Of a stretch of DNA of 64,000 nt, positions 48,578 to 63,683 are shown in pieces. Source of the DNA: Mesodorylaimus sp. YZB2_4 (taxonomy: Eukaryota > Nematoda > Enoplea > Dorylaimida > Dorylaimidae). A model generated the notes under the pieces. It saw nothing but the letters and a program-made list of their open reading frames with translations. It searched no databases and had not been told where the DNA came from. Positions within the stretch are counted from its first letter, which is position 1; every line of letters starts with the position of its first letter. The stretch spans positions 930,001 to 994,000 of the forward strand of contig JASANH010001374.1 in the NCBI GenBank assembly GCA_030248295.1, given 5' to 3'. Both the position numbers and the translations under genes were made by a program.

Positions 48578-49164
48578 GCCTTATCCGTAGATTCAGGCAC
48601 GTCCTAAGACAGGCCTTATCTTGTTTCACAATTAAAAAAGGATGACTTCTGAAGACATTTTAGCAGACCACAAAATTTAACGTGGCAAATACAGTACATA
48701 CTGTACGTGTAAGCTGGGCACCCATTACTGGTCGAAGTTTGCTGTGCCATTGGATCTGAATAATTTTACTATGTCACGAGGACGCCTTGGTGGAGGCGGG
48801 CTGGTCCACTTGATATGAGCTCTGTAAACGTGCCAAATTGGGTTTATTTTATAAGCATTACAGAAATCAATCTTTATAGGTTTTATTATTTAAAAATCAT
48901 TTTGTTAGACACAAAATCCTTCTGACCGTTATGTTAGTAGGCGACTGTGTGAACCACATCATTCGGTTTTTCCAAGTCATAATTTTGAATCCACAAACGG
49001 AGTTTTGTGTTTTTTGCGACTGTTTTACGGGATTCTTTCGCATGGGATTATGCTTGCAAGTAACTTTATCACGCGTATAAGTTTTAATCTTTTTAAATGT
49101 GTGTCCCCGTCCCCTGTCAAGTGCATGTATTTGCTTGGGTAAGAAGTAAAATGATGATGGTGGG

Positions 49165-49215
49165 ATTCTGTCGTCCCTTTTTGGCCTCAATGGTTAAAAA
49201 AAGGGACGACAGAAT
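49165..49215. repeat. Perfect 18-bp hairpin
   Basis: ATTCTGTCGTCCCTTTTT and its exact complement AAAAAGGGACGACAGAAT are separated by a 15-nt loop. Confidence 0.85.
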
Positions 49216-49639
49216 TTTAGTTCAGCCGTTTTTGCGGGCCGAAAGTGTGTGTCGAAAGTGCCATAATCTCATGACGCCCAGAGATTTACCTAAAAATAGG
49301 TCCTGAAAGGTCAGCTCAAAATTGCCCCAGATAAAGGGCGATTGCCCTGCGCCTGACAGCCATGACAGTATGGCAGTGCTGCTAGGATAAAAAGACACCA
49401 GACTTAGGACATGGTCAAGGTCGTCCTAAACTGAAGACAGCCTGGTGTCCTAGGCTGGGGCACAAGCTGATTGTGAAATGACTTGGGACTGTCCTAGAAT
49501 TTAGGACATGCCTTGGGATTTAGAACTGTGAAACTGCCCCCCAGATCCTCACTCAGGAAGGCGGGAGCTTGAAATTTTTTTCATTAACATTTCACTAAAT
49601 TTATTTTCTTTCGCTGTCAGAATACTCTGATTAAGTGTA

Positions 49640-49820
49640 AGAAATTCTGACCTGACCCTGACCTTGACCGACCCTTCAAAAAATTTTCTGACCTGACTCT
49701 GACCTTGACAAGCCCCCAAAAAATTTTCTGACCTTGACCCTGACTTTGACCAAGGGTCGGTCAATCAGGGTTCTGACAGAACTCTGACCTTGACCTTGAG
49801 GTCATTTGTAACACTAATAT
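49640..49820. repeat. TGACCTTGACC-repeat element, copy 2
   Basis: Repeated TCTGACCTGACCCTGACCTT, CTGACCTTGACCCTGAC and CAAAAAATTTTCTGACC words, ending GAGGTCATTTGTAACACTAA. Its end is the inverse of the start of copy 1 (AGTGTTCCAATGACCT). Confidence 0.75.
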
Positions 49821-49845
49821 AAACCCCAGATTCTTACAGACCTAA

Positions 49846-50279
49846 TTATAGTCGGTCGCTCCCCTGTCGTTCGACGGGTGTGTGCGCGCCGAATTTGCAG
49901 AGCTGCCGCTTTCGAGCGATTTTTCTCGAAATTTTTAGCGGTAACCTAATTTGAGGTCAGCGACAGATGTGTAGAGAAAAATGCGCTCTATCAAGCAGAT
50001 ATAATTTCGATTTTTCATTTGGTTTTCGTTTCCAGTTTTTCATCTAAGAAATCTTTGTAAATTTTTGCGATTCAAATGGGAAAAATTGTTATAAACTTAA
50101 AAAAAGCAGTAAAAGTAAAACAAAGACAACCGATCGATAGAACAAATTTTTCTCTACAAACTTTTCGCTGACATCAGCTCACTTTATCACTAAAAATCTC
50201 GAGAAAAATTTGCCGCAAACGGCGAAGGCGCAAAAACGCATTTCGACAGGCATTGCACCCGACTACAATGCGGCCCTAA
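49846..50279. mobile_element. MITE-like element, TATAGTCGG family, copy 3
   Basis: It starts TAATTATAGTCGGTCGCTCC and ends CCCGACTACAATGCGGCCCT, an imperfect terminal inverted repeat. Inner arms TTTTTAGCGGTAACCTAATT and CTTTATCACTAAAAATCTCG are also inverse to each other. This is the best-preserved copy and shows both termini. Confidence 0.8.
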
Positions 50280-50624
50280 AAAGTCAATTTTCCCTGAGGT
50301 AGCCACGTGGATCCCATGTCAGAAACCTACCATACAGACCCACAGGGATCCGAAATATGTGGATTTCATGCAAATCCATGTGGAGGCCAAACTGTTCCAC
50401 ACTGGATCCATGCGACACAAGGAAGAAAAATCTGGAGGCCACATGGAAGGAGAGGAAAACAAGATCCGTGCGGCAACCAGATGGAATGTCGTGGCAAGAG
50501 GAGTCCGGGGCACAATTCTTCGAGGGTGCATGCATCAGCTGTGCGGCACTGCATTGCAATGTACGCTGTGTAGTCGGTGATATCCAGCTGCAGCAACATG
50601 GCACCATCTGACAAGCCGCTCAGC

Positions 50625-50795
50625 TCGGGTCGTAGCCTAACAGTACTGGCATCTGCCCTGGCGCTTACAGGGGAGGGTTCGACTCCTGCTCAGGTAAAAA
50701 TCGATTTTCAATCATTTATTCGAAACCCTCGAGTGTGCTGTGTGGCGCTTGGCTATGGACCAAGTACATATGACATGACAAGACGTGACATTTCC
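50625..50795 (+). mobile_element. tRNA-derived SINE, family A (complete)
   Basis: CTCGGGTCGTAGCCTAACAG head, GGGGAGGGTTCGACTCCTGC, CCCTCGAGTGTGCTGTGTGG, CGCTTGGCTATGGACCAAGT and the ACATATGACATGACAAG tail. Confidence 0.8.
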
Positions 50796-51938
50796 AGCAT
50801 CAGCGCAGGCACTCGGTAGTGCATCCAAAAGTATGACTTGACATGAGTGGTGATCTTAGTGTGTTTCTACATATGTATATCCTTATGTAATTACAGGGGA
50901 GGGTCATGATATCATTTATATCATGAATGTACAGCATGTTATATGAATCCTCGGCCACAGGAGGCCATACACAAAGTATGTGAGCAGGGACTGTGCCTCA
51001 GACCTGCCAATTCTTGCACCCGCCTGTGTGTCCGCTGACCAAGTTATACTGGCAATTGCTCCTCTGCAGAGCCTTCACCCGTCAGGATGATGTTTTAGCC
51101 ATGCACTAGGTCGGAAGACTTGGTTGACTGCCCTGGCGGTCACTCCCTTACAGACCCGTCCTCAGTGTAGCGCCTGCGGGTACCCCAGCACTGGCTGCCT
51201 CGTTCGACACTCGTTCCTCCGCGAACTTTTACTCGCCCTCTGCTGACTGATGCCATGCCAACGCATTGCTCTTTCCAAACGAAACCATGTTCAGCCAGTT
51301 CAGCGTAAAACATGTTTGGCTGCCAATACACATCTCCATAAAAGGCAGATGACTCCCGTTACAAGTGTGCTAATTGGACAGTAGTGCGCGCCCGCGGGGC
51401 CAATGAGCTAGTCTAGTGCACAACTACAATTCCAGGCCAGGCCAGCGCAACCCATTTCTACGTTCATTATTGACGGGCCGGTACATGGATACAATAGCGA
51501 ACACATGCATAACCATCAGTTCAAATCCATCAATCCAACATGCGTCATCACCGCCTCCATTGCCAGAGAAATATGAAATTCGGAATGCGAAGAGCATAAA
51601 GCTCGAAAGGCATGTATGCACAGATCAGACACAAACTCATAAATTCACCAATTTCCACAAATTAGAAACCTATCTATTCCAAAAACCCAAAACATGTATC
51701 AAAATGAAGAAAAGGATTAACCATGACGTGTGTACTGTCCACATGTAAGGAGCCTAGGCACAGTACGGTACACATAAAGATAAACACCTCCAGTCATAAA
51801 ATCCCAACCATAGCCCAAACCCCGCCGAAAATGATAATTTTATAAACATACAGTTTTACACCCGCCAATCGGCTGGTGTCAACCAAGGGTCCGCAAACGA
51901 AACCAATTCCGGCACGCATCTTCCCAATTTCCATCGCC

Positions 51939-55795
<3,857 letters not shown>

Positions 55796-58700
55796 ATGAT
55801 TGTGCAAAAATGCGGCGTAAAACGATGGACAGTTGAGGACGTAGGAAAATGGCTTCGTGAAAATGAATTTGACGACTACGTTGATTTATTCGCTCTTCAT
55901 AAAATTGATGGCGGCGTTCTATTGCATTTGACCGAAGCCGATTTGCGAGAAGCCCCCATGCGATTGACTTGTTTGGGCGATATTAAACGAATCGGAATCA
56001 GTTTGGCCAAATTGAAACGGGAATTTAACGAGACCGCGATCACCGCCTCCAGTCCGCCCTCGTCCGAGGCTCCTCAAGATGTCGCGAACGGACTCGTTTC
56101 GAGCGCAAGCGATCCGACCTCGTAAGTTCTTTGATCGATCAAACGAAGGTCGATCGATATTGATCGGTTTCGTTCGATCAGTATTGATCGATTAAACCGA
56201 TGGTATTAATCGAACAAATAAAGATCATCAGCTCGATCGAATACTGATCAAACATACCGATCAGTGTCAGTTTGTATCCGATCAAGACTGATCGATCGAT
56301 CAGTCGACCTTCGTTCGGTCAGTATTGATCGAATTATTGAGGCGTATCTTCGTTCGATCAATACTGATTGAATAAAGATCGATATAGATCGGTATAATCG
56401 ATCGATCGCAAATGTCGATATTTGCAGGCTTTCTTCTGCGATCCCGCGACGCTCAAGCAATTCGGTATTTATTATTTCTCGCATCGAATCGCCCGATACA
56501 GAAATAAAATCGCTGCTGAAAACATTTTTGGCCATGTTGTATTGTTGTTTATCGCTCTTGCTCACGTCATTCGTTATGGTCATTGTGCACGATCGGTAAG
56601 TATATCCTGCCAATAATTTTTGATTTCGATAGCTTTTTAATCTTCAGTTTCGAAAATTATTTTCGAAATCGCATTTTAAAATGAAATAACTGTCATTTTA
56701 GGAATGATTTCAAGCAAAAAGTCGATCTTGTTAAAAGCGATATTCAAAGATCGATTTTTCACAGATCGATTTTTCAAAGATCGATTCTGTGAAGATCGAT
56801 TCTTCAAAAATATATTCTGTAAAGATAGATTCTTCACAGATTGGTTCTGTAAAGGTAGATTCTTTAAAGATTGATTTTTCAAAGATCGATTCTTTACAGA
56901 TCGATCGATTTTTTAAAGGTTTGCATCGGTTTTTCACAGATTCTTATCTCTTCTTCAAAGGTTCCAAAATGTTTCCTTTTTTAGCGTCCCGGACATGAAA
57001 ACTTATCCGCCATTGCCGGACATATTTTTGGATAATGTGCCATTGATCTCGTGGGCATTCGAAGTATGCGAATTATTGGCGTGTATTTTGGGCGCCATCC
57101 TATTATTGGTTGTTATTTTCCACAAACACAGGTCAGATCCCAACTGTTTTTTGTCAGTGACGAATAAGTTGATTTTTTGAGGGAAATATCGATTTTTTTA
57201 ACAATCGATTCCTCCAAATCGACTCCTCACAATCGATTCCTCCAAATCGATTCCTCACAATCGATTCCTCCAAATCGATTCCTCACAATCGATTCCTCAC
57301 AATCGATTCCTCACAATCGATTCCTCACAATCGATTCCTCCAAATCGATTCCTCACAATCGATTCCTCCAAATCGATTCCTCACAATCGATTCCTTAAAA
57401 TCGATTACTGATCGATTCCTCCAAATCGATTCTTGATCGATTCCTCCAAATCGATTCTTGATCGATTCCTCCAAATCGATTCTTGATCGATTCCTCAAAA
57501 TCGATTCTTGATCGATTCCTCCAAATTGATTCTTGATCGATTCCTCCAAATCGATTCTTGATCGATTCCTCAAAATCGATTCTTGATCGATTCCTCAAAA
57601 TCGATTCCTCAAAATCGATTCTTGATCGATTCCTCCAAATCGATTCTAGATCGATTCCTCCAAATCGATTCTAGATCGATTCCTCCAAATCGATTCTTGA
57701 TCGATTCCTCCAAATCGATTCTTGATCGATTCCTCAAAATCGATTCTTGATCGCTGCTTCGAAGGACCGCTTATTGTTGTTTCAGGCTCATATTATTACG
57801 TCGAATGTTTTCGATAACTGGCACTGTGTTCAGTCTTCGTTGCATAACGATGATGATTACGTCGTTGTCCGTGCCAGGTGTGCATTTGGAATGTACGAAT
57901 AGAGTAAGTGCCTTTGGTTTCAAATTTTAAAGATTTAAATTTGAAAAAATAAATTTTTTTCAGTCGTACGGTGATATTTATGCGAAAATGAAGCAAGCGT
58001 TTCGTATCTGGTACGGGATGGGGATGTCGTTGCGGGGTGTGAGAACGTGCGGAGATTATGTGAGCTTTGCTAAAATATGGGTGGAGGTATGTTTTTGATT
58101 GAAGTTTGTCTTTTGTAGATGTTCAGTGGCCACACGACGGCCGTCACGTTGCTCAATCATTTTATCACCGAATGTGAGTTATTTGTTGTTGACTTTTTAT
58201 TTTTAAAGGCGAAAACGGGTGTGTCGGCGGGGACATTAGCTTCGCTATTATCTCCTCCTGAGTACACGACTTGTTTACTTTGGTTGGGCTGCTGGGAGGG
58301 TGATGCTGCGCCAAGGTAGCGAGTGGGGTGTTTTGGAGGGTGAAGTAACGAAAGGGGGGGGCAGTAGCCTTCTATGCACGGCAGTGGGAAAAAAGGGGTG
58401 GGTGAGAGGGAAGTCACGATGGCGGGGGTGAAGTACAGGCAAGTGACAAGTCGGGTTGTTATTTTACACGATCAACAATGCAGGGAGTGGGCGTGCTTCG
58501 TATTCACTTTTTGGGATAGATACTGGTTTTTGGAACAGGCTGGGGGGATAATCTTTTTGGTTTACCATATCGTCAAACGCTTAGGACGCGCACGGGAGGA
58601 TAGAGGGATATAAATGAGTTGCCCAGCCGAGTCGAGCATTCGCTGGGTGGTGTAACCCCCCGCCTGGTGGGCCATGGCGAGTGGGAAAGAGTAATCGATA

Positions 58701-61700
58701 CTCTCCCCTGGCTGGGAGACTTCAACCCCTCAGGTTGATGTTTCAGCCGTAGGTATAGTCGCAAGACTTGCCTGCTCCAGTCGGAGTTGTTGTCCCTCCC
58801 TCCTTCCTACGCCCGCCAGGCTTGGTTGCAGTGGGGTTGAGGTGAGGGGAATGATAGCTTTGATTGAATACAATGTTGCATTTGAATAGCTTACACTGCC
58901 TGAAGGGTCAGTTTCACTGTAGGTGCAAAAATAGGCCACTATAATAGTGACTGTATCCAGCATCGACTGATCTGGTCCTGGATCAATTTTGAATTCCCGC
59001 CAAAATATCTTTGTGGACATATCTTTCAGCCCTCCCCTTTTGACTGCGGGTGTCCTTTTGACGGGTGTAGGCCAGTTCAGCCGTTCCGGATTGCGCCGTT
59101 TCTCGTTGCGCTGACCCTATTGCGCTGTTTTGGTTTGCGCCATGTCCCAATTTCGCCGACCCCGAATTGCGCTTCTTTCTGTTGCGCCGCTCTTTGATTG
59201 AGCCGGGTCATAAAGTGGTATGTATAGTAGCTGCCTGTGTTTACTCGCACATCATCTTACCTTGTAATAAGCATTGACCAGCATTGACCGATCCGCCGAT
59301 CCGAGGGGTTGATCCGATCCGACCGCTGGATCGGCTGGATCGGCAACTGAAATTTTACGCTCTGTACCTGCTGAAGAATGATAAGGTGTGGCATACTATG
59401 ATGAGAAAATCCCGTTTTTTCTCTCAAAATAGCATTCAGTCCCATTTTAGGCTCTGCTTATCTCCCCTCCCTGTGTCCTTTAGAGTGGACTGACAGAGTG
59501 ACAGCGAGGAGACAGAGGAGGTTGGTGGTGACGCAGTGCCAAGTACCTCATCCCCATCAATCTAAATTCTTTTGAAGCGGATTGGCCGATTGGATCGGGA
59601 TCCAGGCCTAGGGTTGGATCGGTCGATGCTGGGCCCAGAGTGGTTTCAATCCAAAGTCAACTTTACACTTTCTTATTCAGATCATGAGCCTACTGTACAC
59701 CTAATCTCTAAACATATATTACAGTTCTGCACAGTAGGTCGGAATAAGAGGATTTCCAGTTGTATGCGATATCAATTTGCAAAATCGAGACTGCTATGAG
59801 GACAAAGACTTTGATTTTCAATGCTATTATTGGTTTTGTAAATATGGACCTTGAGCATACTTTTCGAAAGAAGTTAAAATAGGATGCAGTAAGGATGAAT
59901 AATCAACCGTGAATAGAAGCAAATGAGCAACTTTTTGACCGGTAAGACCACAACGGTGCATACCTGTTTTACCTGAGAAAACAGCTTGATTAGTGACCAG
60001 CGCAACTCAAAGCGGCGCAATTACGGATCGGCGCAACACAAAACGGTGCAATCAGAAAACAGCGCAACTGAAACGGCGCAATCCGAACGGCACAACTCGT
60101 AAGCGGCGCAACTGGGTATTTCCCCCTTTTGACTGCGGGTGCCCCCACATTGGCAGGCCCAGCCGAGGATTCGACGCTTTGTTCACATTGACTTTGCGGT
60201 TGTTGCGGCGTGCGGTTTGCGGCTGATGCGGCCAGGGTGGCCGGCGTGTGCTGCGTGCACATTGACTTGCAGCTCGTGCGGTTGGCTCGGCCAGGCTTGC
60301 GGTCGGTGAAGTTGAAAAACTTGAACTTTTCCGACCGCACCAGCCGCAACATGCCATGGTTGGTGGTTTTTTCAGTCGACCGACGAAATCGCTCAATGTG
60401 AATGCAAGCGTATTGTTGCTTCCGTTCCTCTCATAAAATTCCTAATCTGCTTAATTATATTTCCTAATCCAGTCTGGTTTATATCAGGATTTCGGCACCC
60501 TATAGCTGGATTTTGTCAGGCGTTTGATCATTTCAGTCGATGAGCAGGCTGGACATGCGGTGAAACGCAACAGATTCCATGTAATTACTCCTGGAATAAC
60601 ATCTGTGTGCAAAGAAAGCTCAAAGGAAAAGTCCTTCTCACGGAGTAAATGGTAAAGCACCAGCCTGGTTTCAGCTCAAGTTATTCTTACTTTATATTTG
60701 AAATCAGTTTCTACAAAATTCGACCGCAAGTGCAATTCTGGATTCCAATTTACAGATCCACCTTAACAGCCCGAAAAGAACACCAGATGGTTTTTTACGT
60801 GAATCTTTTGTGGAAATGAAAGGAAAGACTTCGCATGAAACTCGAGGTGTCTGAAGCTGCGAGATTGAAGTCTCACCAAGTCTTGCTGGAAGTCGCTCTC
60901 GAGTGCAAAACTACTCCTGCAGTATGAATCCAAAATATTTTCCTAAATTGTTCCTTTTTGCAGCTGCAAGAATCTGACTACACATTTTCGAAAGGGCCGA
61001 AGCTGGTGGCTGGGATGGCTCGGTTGGGCCTGCCAATGTGAACACGCCTTTAGCAGTGTTGAGTCATAGGCAAAGATAGTTTTGAATTTGCCAAAACGAT
61101 AAGTTTCCAATGGCATCTGCAATAAGCTTTGTATGCTAACACCCAAACGTACGCTCGCATATGTGTGTACATCCGGCAAGCTGACCAGCGTTCTATTCTT
61201 TCGCGCTTCTCTGGAAATCCCTGAGATCATTTCATAATTGAAGTTTTCAAACTCGTCTTTTTTCTCACCCGCCTCTAGCAGACAACGCCTAACGTACGCC
61301 TGGGTTCTGGGGCGATGTGAACGTGTTCAGTCCAGCCGCAGCAACCGCAAGTCGCAGGCTTACCTGACCACTCAGCCGCTGCGGTTCTAATGTGAACAAA
61401 GATAGGTTGTGTGGTTGCTGCGGCTTGCTCGGCAGCCGCAACAACAGCAGCCAATGTGAACCCGCCTTTATCGACGAAAGAAAACAGATGAGCAGGAGCA
61501 GTACAACGTTGGGTCTGTTCAATGGTTTCACCTGACACCTGGATTAGTCGGTGCTGGGGACTGTCAAAAGGTGGGAATACGATTGCTGTCATATTCGGTG
61601 TGAGCCTGGTATTTGCATCTGAGGAGTGCTCCTATCTCTGATTGAGAAAACTGTTCTTACGTCAGGCGATTTCTCTTATTCGAGCATGTAGGGGCATGAA

Positions 61701-63172
61701 CCAGGGCTCTTTAAGAATACGCAAATTTTCCCGCCTTTTTTAAATTTAACTTCCCAGGGCGCCTGGAGCGATAGTTTTATGGTTATTTGTCTGGGTAGGG
61801 TTAACATGCTTTCAGAAGACCCAGAGGTAAAGGTGAGCCTTGTTAGCTTGGCGCTACCAAGCTAGTGTTTGGCCGAGGGTGGGCGGAGTCGAGGTGTCTG
61901 CTAACAGTCCCTAAATTAAATTTGTACTGCTTCCTGCAAGTTTAAGTGCATTTCCATGCTTTCCTGACTGCGTTTTCAAGGGATAGCTCACCCATTTGGA
62001 ATGAAAAAATGAGCGATGTGGACGAAGCAGGCCTACACAGTGCGCAAGCACACTTGTGCGTCCAATCTCTAAACTGGGAAACAGCTTATTGATCGCATCA
62101 TGATTGCTTGTGAACCTCGATCATCAGTCGTTTTTGCTCGAGATCGGGGGTGGCCAACCTCGGTACCAAGGCCAGGGCGGGTTGACCCCATGGCCATGTG
62201 TGAGAGCGAGGCTTGATGCGCGTTGTGACCCTGGTGCTTGGTTGACCATGCTGAGTGGGAGAGTGATCGATCTCCCCTGGCTGGGAACGCCGCGGGTGCA
62301 AGACTTGCCTTGTTCCAGTCGCATTTAGTGCTTCATGTTGATGCTTTATCCATAGCCAAGCACTCGAGGGCTTATGAACACATACAGTAGACTGACAATC
62401 GTTTTTGACCCAGGCGGGAGTGAGCGTGCGGCACACGCCTACCGCCAGGCCACCACCTGGCCACCTCTCCCCCTGTAACCCTGGTGCCTGGTAGGCCATG
62501 CCGAAAGGGGGAGTTATCGATATCCCCTGGCTGGGAGACGTCAACCCGTCAGGTTGATGTTTCTTCCGCAGGTGTAAGACTTGCCTTGCTCCAGTCGGAG
62601 TTAGTCTCCCAGCTGTGCTTGGTTAGAGCGTTGGAGTTTGTGCAGCCTCGATTGATGAAGGTGTGAGTAATGAAATCTTGTATTTTGCAGACACGCCCGA
62701 TGACTGGCACAATCTTCACACGGCATCGTGGGTGATGAATTTGTTCAGCATTTTCTTCATTTTGGCGGGCCACGAGCATTACAGCATCGACGTATTCGTG
62801 GCCTTTTATATCAGTTCTCGTCTCTTCCTCTATTATCACTCGATGGCCTACCACGCCAGCTCGTTGACATCGACCGATGCCCGCACTCGAAGTTGGTTCC
62901 CGCTATTTTGGTTTTTCGAATCGGGTGGTCACTTGGGTCGTGTGCCAAACGAATTCGGTATCCCATTCGCCGATGATCTAAGACGATGGTGGAAGAATAG
63001 GAGGGTCAAATCGATCGATTCGGTGGACGATGGTGAGGAAAATGCGGCCAAAGTTAAATTTCAAATGGGATCGACGGATTTGATACGAAATGGACAGCAT
63101 AGGAGTTCGGGCAATAAGAAGATGGTTCACGCGAATGGAGGGGCGAATAAGAAGAAAGTCAAGAGTACGTGA
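55796..63172 (+). CDS. SAMD8: SAMD8-type sphingomyelin synthase-related protein
   Basis: SAMD8 (SMSr) is an endoplasmic-reticulum enzyme that makes small amounts of ceramide phosphoethanolamine. Seven exons join in phase: 55796-56121, 56428-56595, 56985-57131, 57786-57903, 57964-58059, 58119-58173 and 62691-63172. The product has 463 residues. Exon 1 is a SAM domain ([30 protein letters not shown]). Then come the membrane helices of the SMS fold ([40 protein letters not shown]). The catalytic residues are present: [13 protein letters not shown] across exons 5-6 and [13 protein letters not shown] in exon 7 (His, His, Asp). The C-terminal 80 residues are basic and predicted disordered. The SAM domain separates it from SMS1/2-like proteins lacking one. 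Introns 1 to 3 consist almost wholly of ATCGAT-based minisatellites, and intron 6 (4.5 kb) is packed with mobile elements. Confidence 0.95.
56122..56427. repeat. SAMD8 intron 1: degenerate GATCGAT repeats
   Basis: Nearly the whole 306-nt intron is built of TTCGTTCGATCAGTATTGAT, GATCGATCAAACGAAGGTC and similar words in both orientations. Confidence 0.8.
56715..56935. repeat. SAMD8 intron 2: AAAGATCGATTCTT repeats
   Basis: About 15 copies of a 13-17 bp unit (AAAGATCGATTTTTCAC, GTGAAGATCGATTCTTC and variants) fill 220 bp, ending about 50 bp before the acceptor at 56984. Confidence 0.85.
57185..57755. repeat. SAMD8 intron 3: AATCGATTCCTC minisatellite
   Basis: About 570 bp of tandem AATCGATTCCTCAC/CCAA units of 13-14 bp, shifting at about 57405 to a 25-bp higher-order unit (GATCGATTCCTCCAAATCGA plus TTCTT). 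It occupies almost the entire intron 57132-57785. Confidence 0.93.
58651..58832 (+). mobile_element. SINE family B copy (complete)
   Basis: Starts GTGTAACCCCCCGCCTGGTG and follows the copy at 36440 block for block: GGCCATGGCGAGTGGGAAAG, GTAATCGATACTCTCCCCTG, GTTGATGTTTCAGCCGTAGG, GCAAGACTTGCCTGCTCCAG, ending CGCCAGGCTTGGTTGCA. It lies in SAMD8 intron 6. Confidence 0.85.
59034..60141. mobile_element. Element bounded by inverted GCGCAA arrays and 19-bp direct repeats
   Basis: The same 19 bp, CCCCTTTTGACTGCGGGTG, stands at 59034-59052 and 60123-60141. Just inside lie arrays of about seven TTGCGC(C/T) words at 12-18 bp spacing (59090-59205) and about eight inverted GGCGCAA words (59988-60116). 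The interior of about 780 bp includes another palindromic element (59276-59640). Confidence 0.65.
59276..59640. mobile_element. Palindromic element, CAGCATYGACCGATCC ends
   Basis: The left end GACCAGCATTGACCGATCCG and right end GGATCGGTCGATGCTGGGCC are inverse. Both are followed inward by dense GATCC/GGATC words. It is related to the element at 52197-52315. Confidence 0.65.
60124..61048. mobile_element. TIR element with CACATTGGCAGGCCCA ends
   Basis: The left end CACATTGGCAGGCCCAGCCG (about 60146) and right end CGGTTGGGCCTGCCAATGTG (about 61020-61039) are inverse over about 22 bp. GC-rich TGCGGTTG/GCCGCA words fill the left part. A second, related GCCGCAAC-rich segment with CAATGTGAAC lies at 61290-61475. 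Confidence 0.6.
62220..62340 (+). mobile_element. SINE family B copy (shortened)
   Basis: GTGACCCTGGTGCTTGGTTG, CATGCTGAGTGGGAGAGTGA, TCGATCTCCCCTGGCTGGGA, then a deletion to GGGTGCAAGACTTGCCTTGT and TCCAGTCGCA. Confidence 0.7.
62329..62462 (-). mobile_element. tRNA-derived SINE, family A
   Basis: On the minus strand the head CCAGGTGGTGGCCTGGCGGT is followed by a shortened B-box region, AAACGATTGTCAGTCTAC, ATAAGCCCTCGAGTGCTTGG and CTATGGATAAAGCATCAACA. Confidence 0.7.
62466..62632 (+). mobile_element. SINE family B copy
   Basis: TGTAACCCTGGTGCCTGGTA, GGCCATGCCGAAAGGGGG, TATCGATATCCCCTGGCTGG, GGTTGATGTTTCTTCCGCAG, GTGTAAGACTTGCCTTGCTC and CAGTCGGAGT in family order. It ends about 60 bp before the last SAMD8 exon. 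Confidence 0.8.
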
Positions 63173-63683
63173 ACAGGGTAAGTCGGCAGGCTGTGTATCT
63201 GTATATGGAAGCAATTTTTAGAGAATTTTTTTCTCATTTGAGTGTTTAAAATATTGAAAAGTAGATTTTTTTCGATTTCTCCCTTTATTTGATCGGGTAT
63301 TGCTTCTTGATCCTGGAATTGATTTTTTTTGAGACAGATATCGAACTAGCTTGTTGCTTGTGATCTGACGAAACGGGGGTTTTCTCATAGAAATAATATT
63401 GATTTTTGATGAGGATGGTGATTTCGAATAGGAAATATTGATTTTCGCTGAGGGAAGATTACGAGCAGATAATGTATTGTATTTTTACAATTCGATGCAG
63501 TGATTGGGGTCTGAAAAGCAGTGCGATCGTGGTTTCTGACAAGGTATCACTTGTGATTGCAGTATAACTGTTGCAGTGCTATCACTAATGTCAACTGGCT
63601 AGAAACAGTATCAAATTGCAAAACTGATAATCGACTGGGCATCTCCTTGGAATGACTAATGGATCAGACCTGGCTAGCGGGCA
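63173..63683. other. Convergent intergenic region
   Basis: Between the SAMD8 stop (plus) and the cytochrome b561 stop (minus). A minus-strand AATAAA at 63284-63289 could serve the b561 gene. Otherwise AT-rich with nothing recognised. Confidence 0.45.

Larger units (their letters stand above)
45069..51938. other. Gene-poor, transposon-rich region
   Basis: About 6.9 kb between the unclear exon at 44.8 kb and the Rap1 gene's stop. I found no exon with family support on either strand. Most of it is explained by the repeats listed separately; the stretches 46640-47800, 48580-49150 and 50800-51900 hold nothing I recognise. Confidence 0.5.

Noticed and set aside
50284..50614. Several overlapping ORFs in all frames
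   Set aside because: Low-complexity CCACATGGATCC-type sequence with no splice structure or similarity.
57177..57598. ORFs of Arg/Ser/Ile repeats on both strands
   Set aside because: Translation of the AATCGATTCCTC minisatellite inside SAMD8 intron 3.
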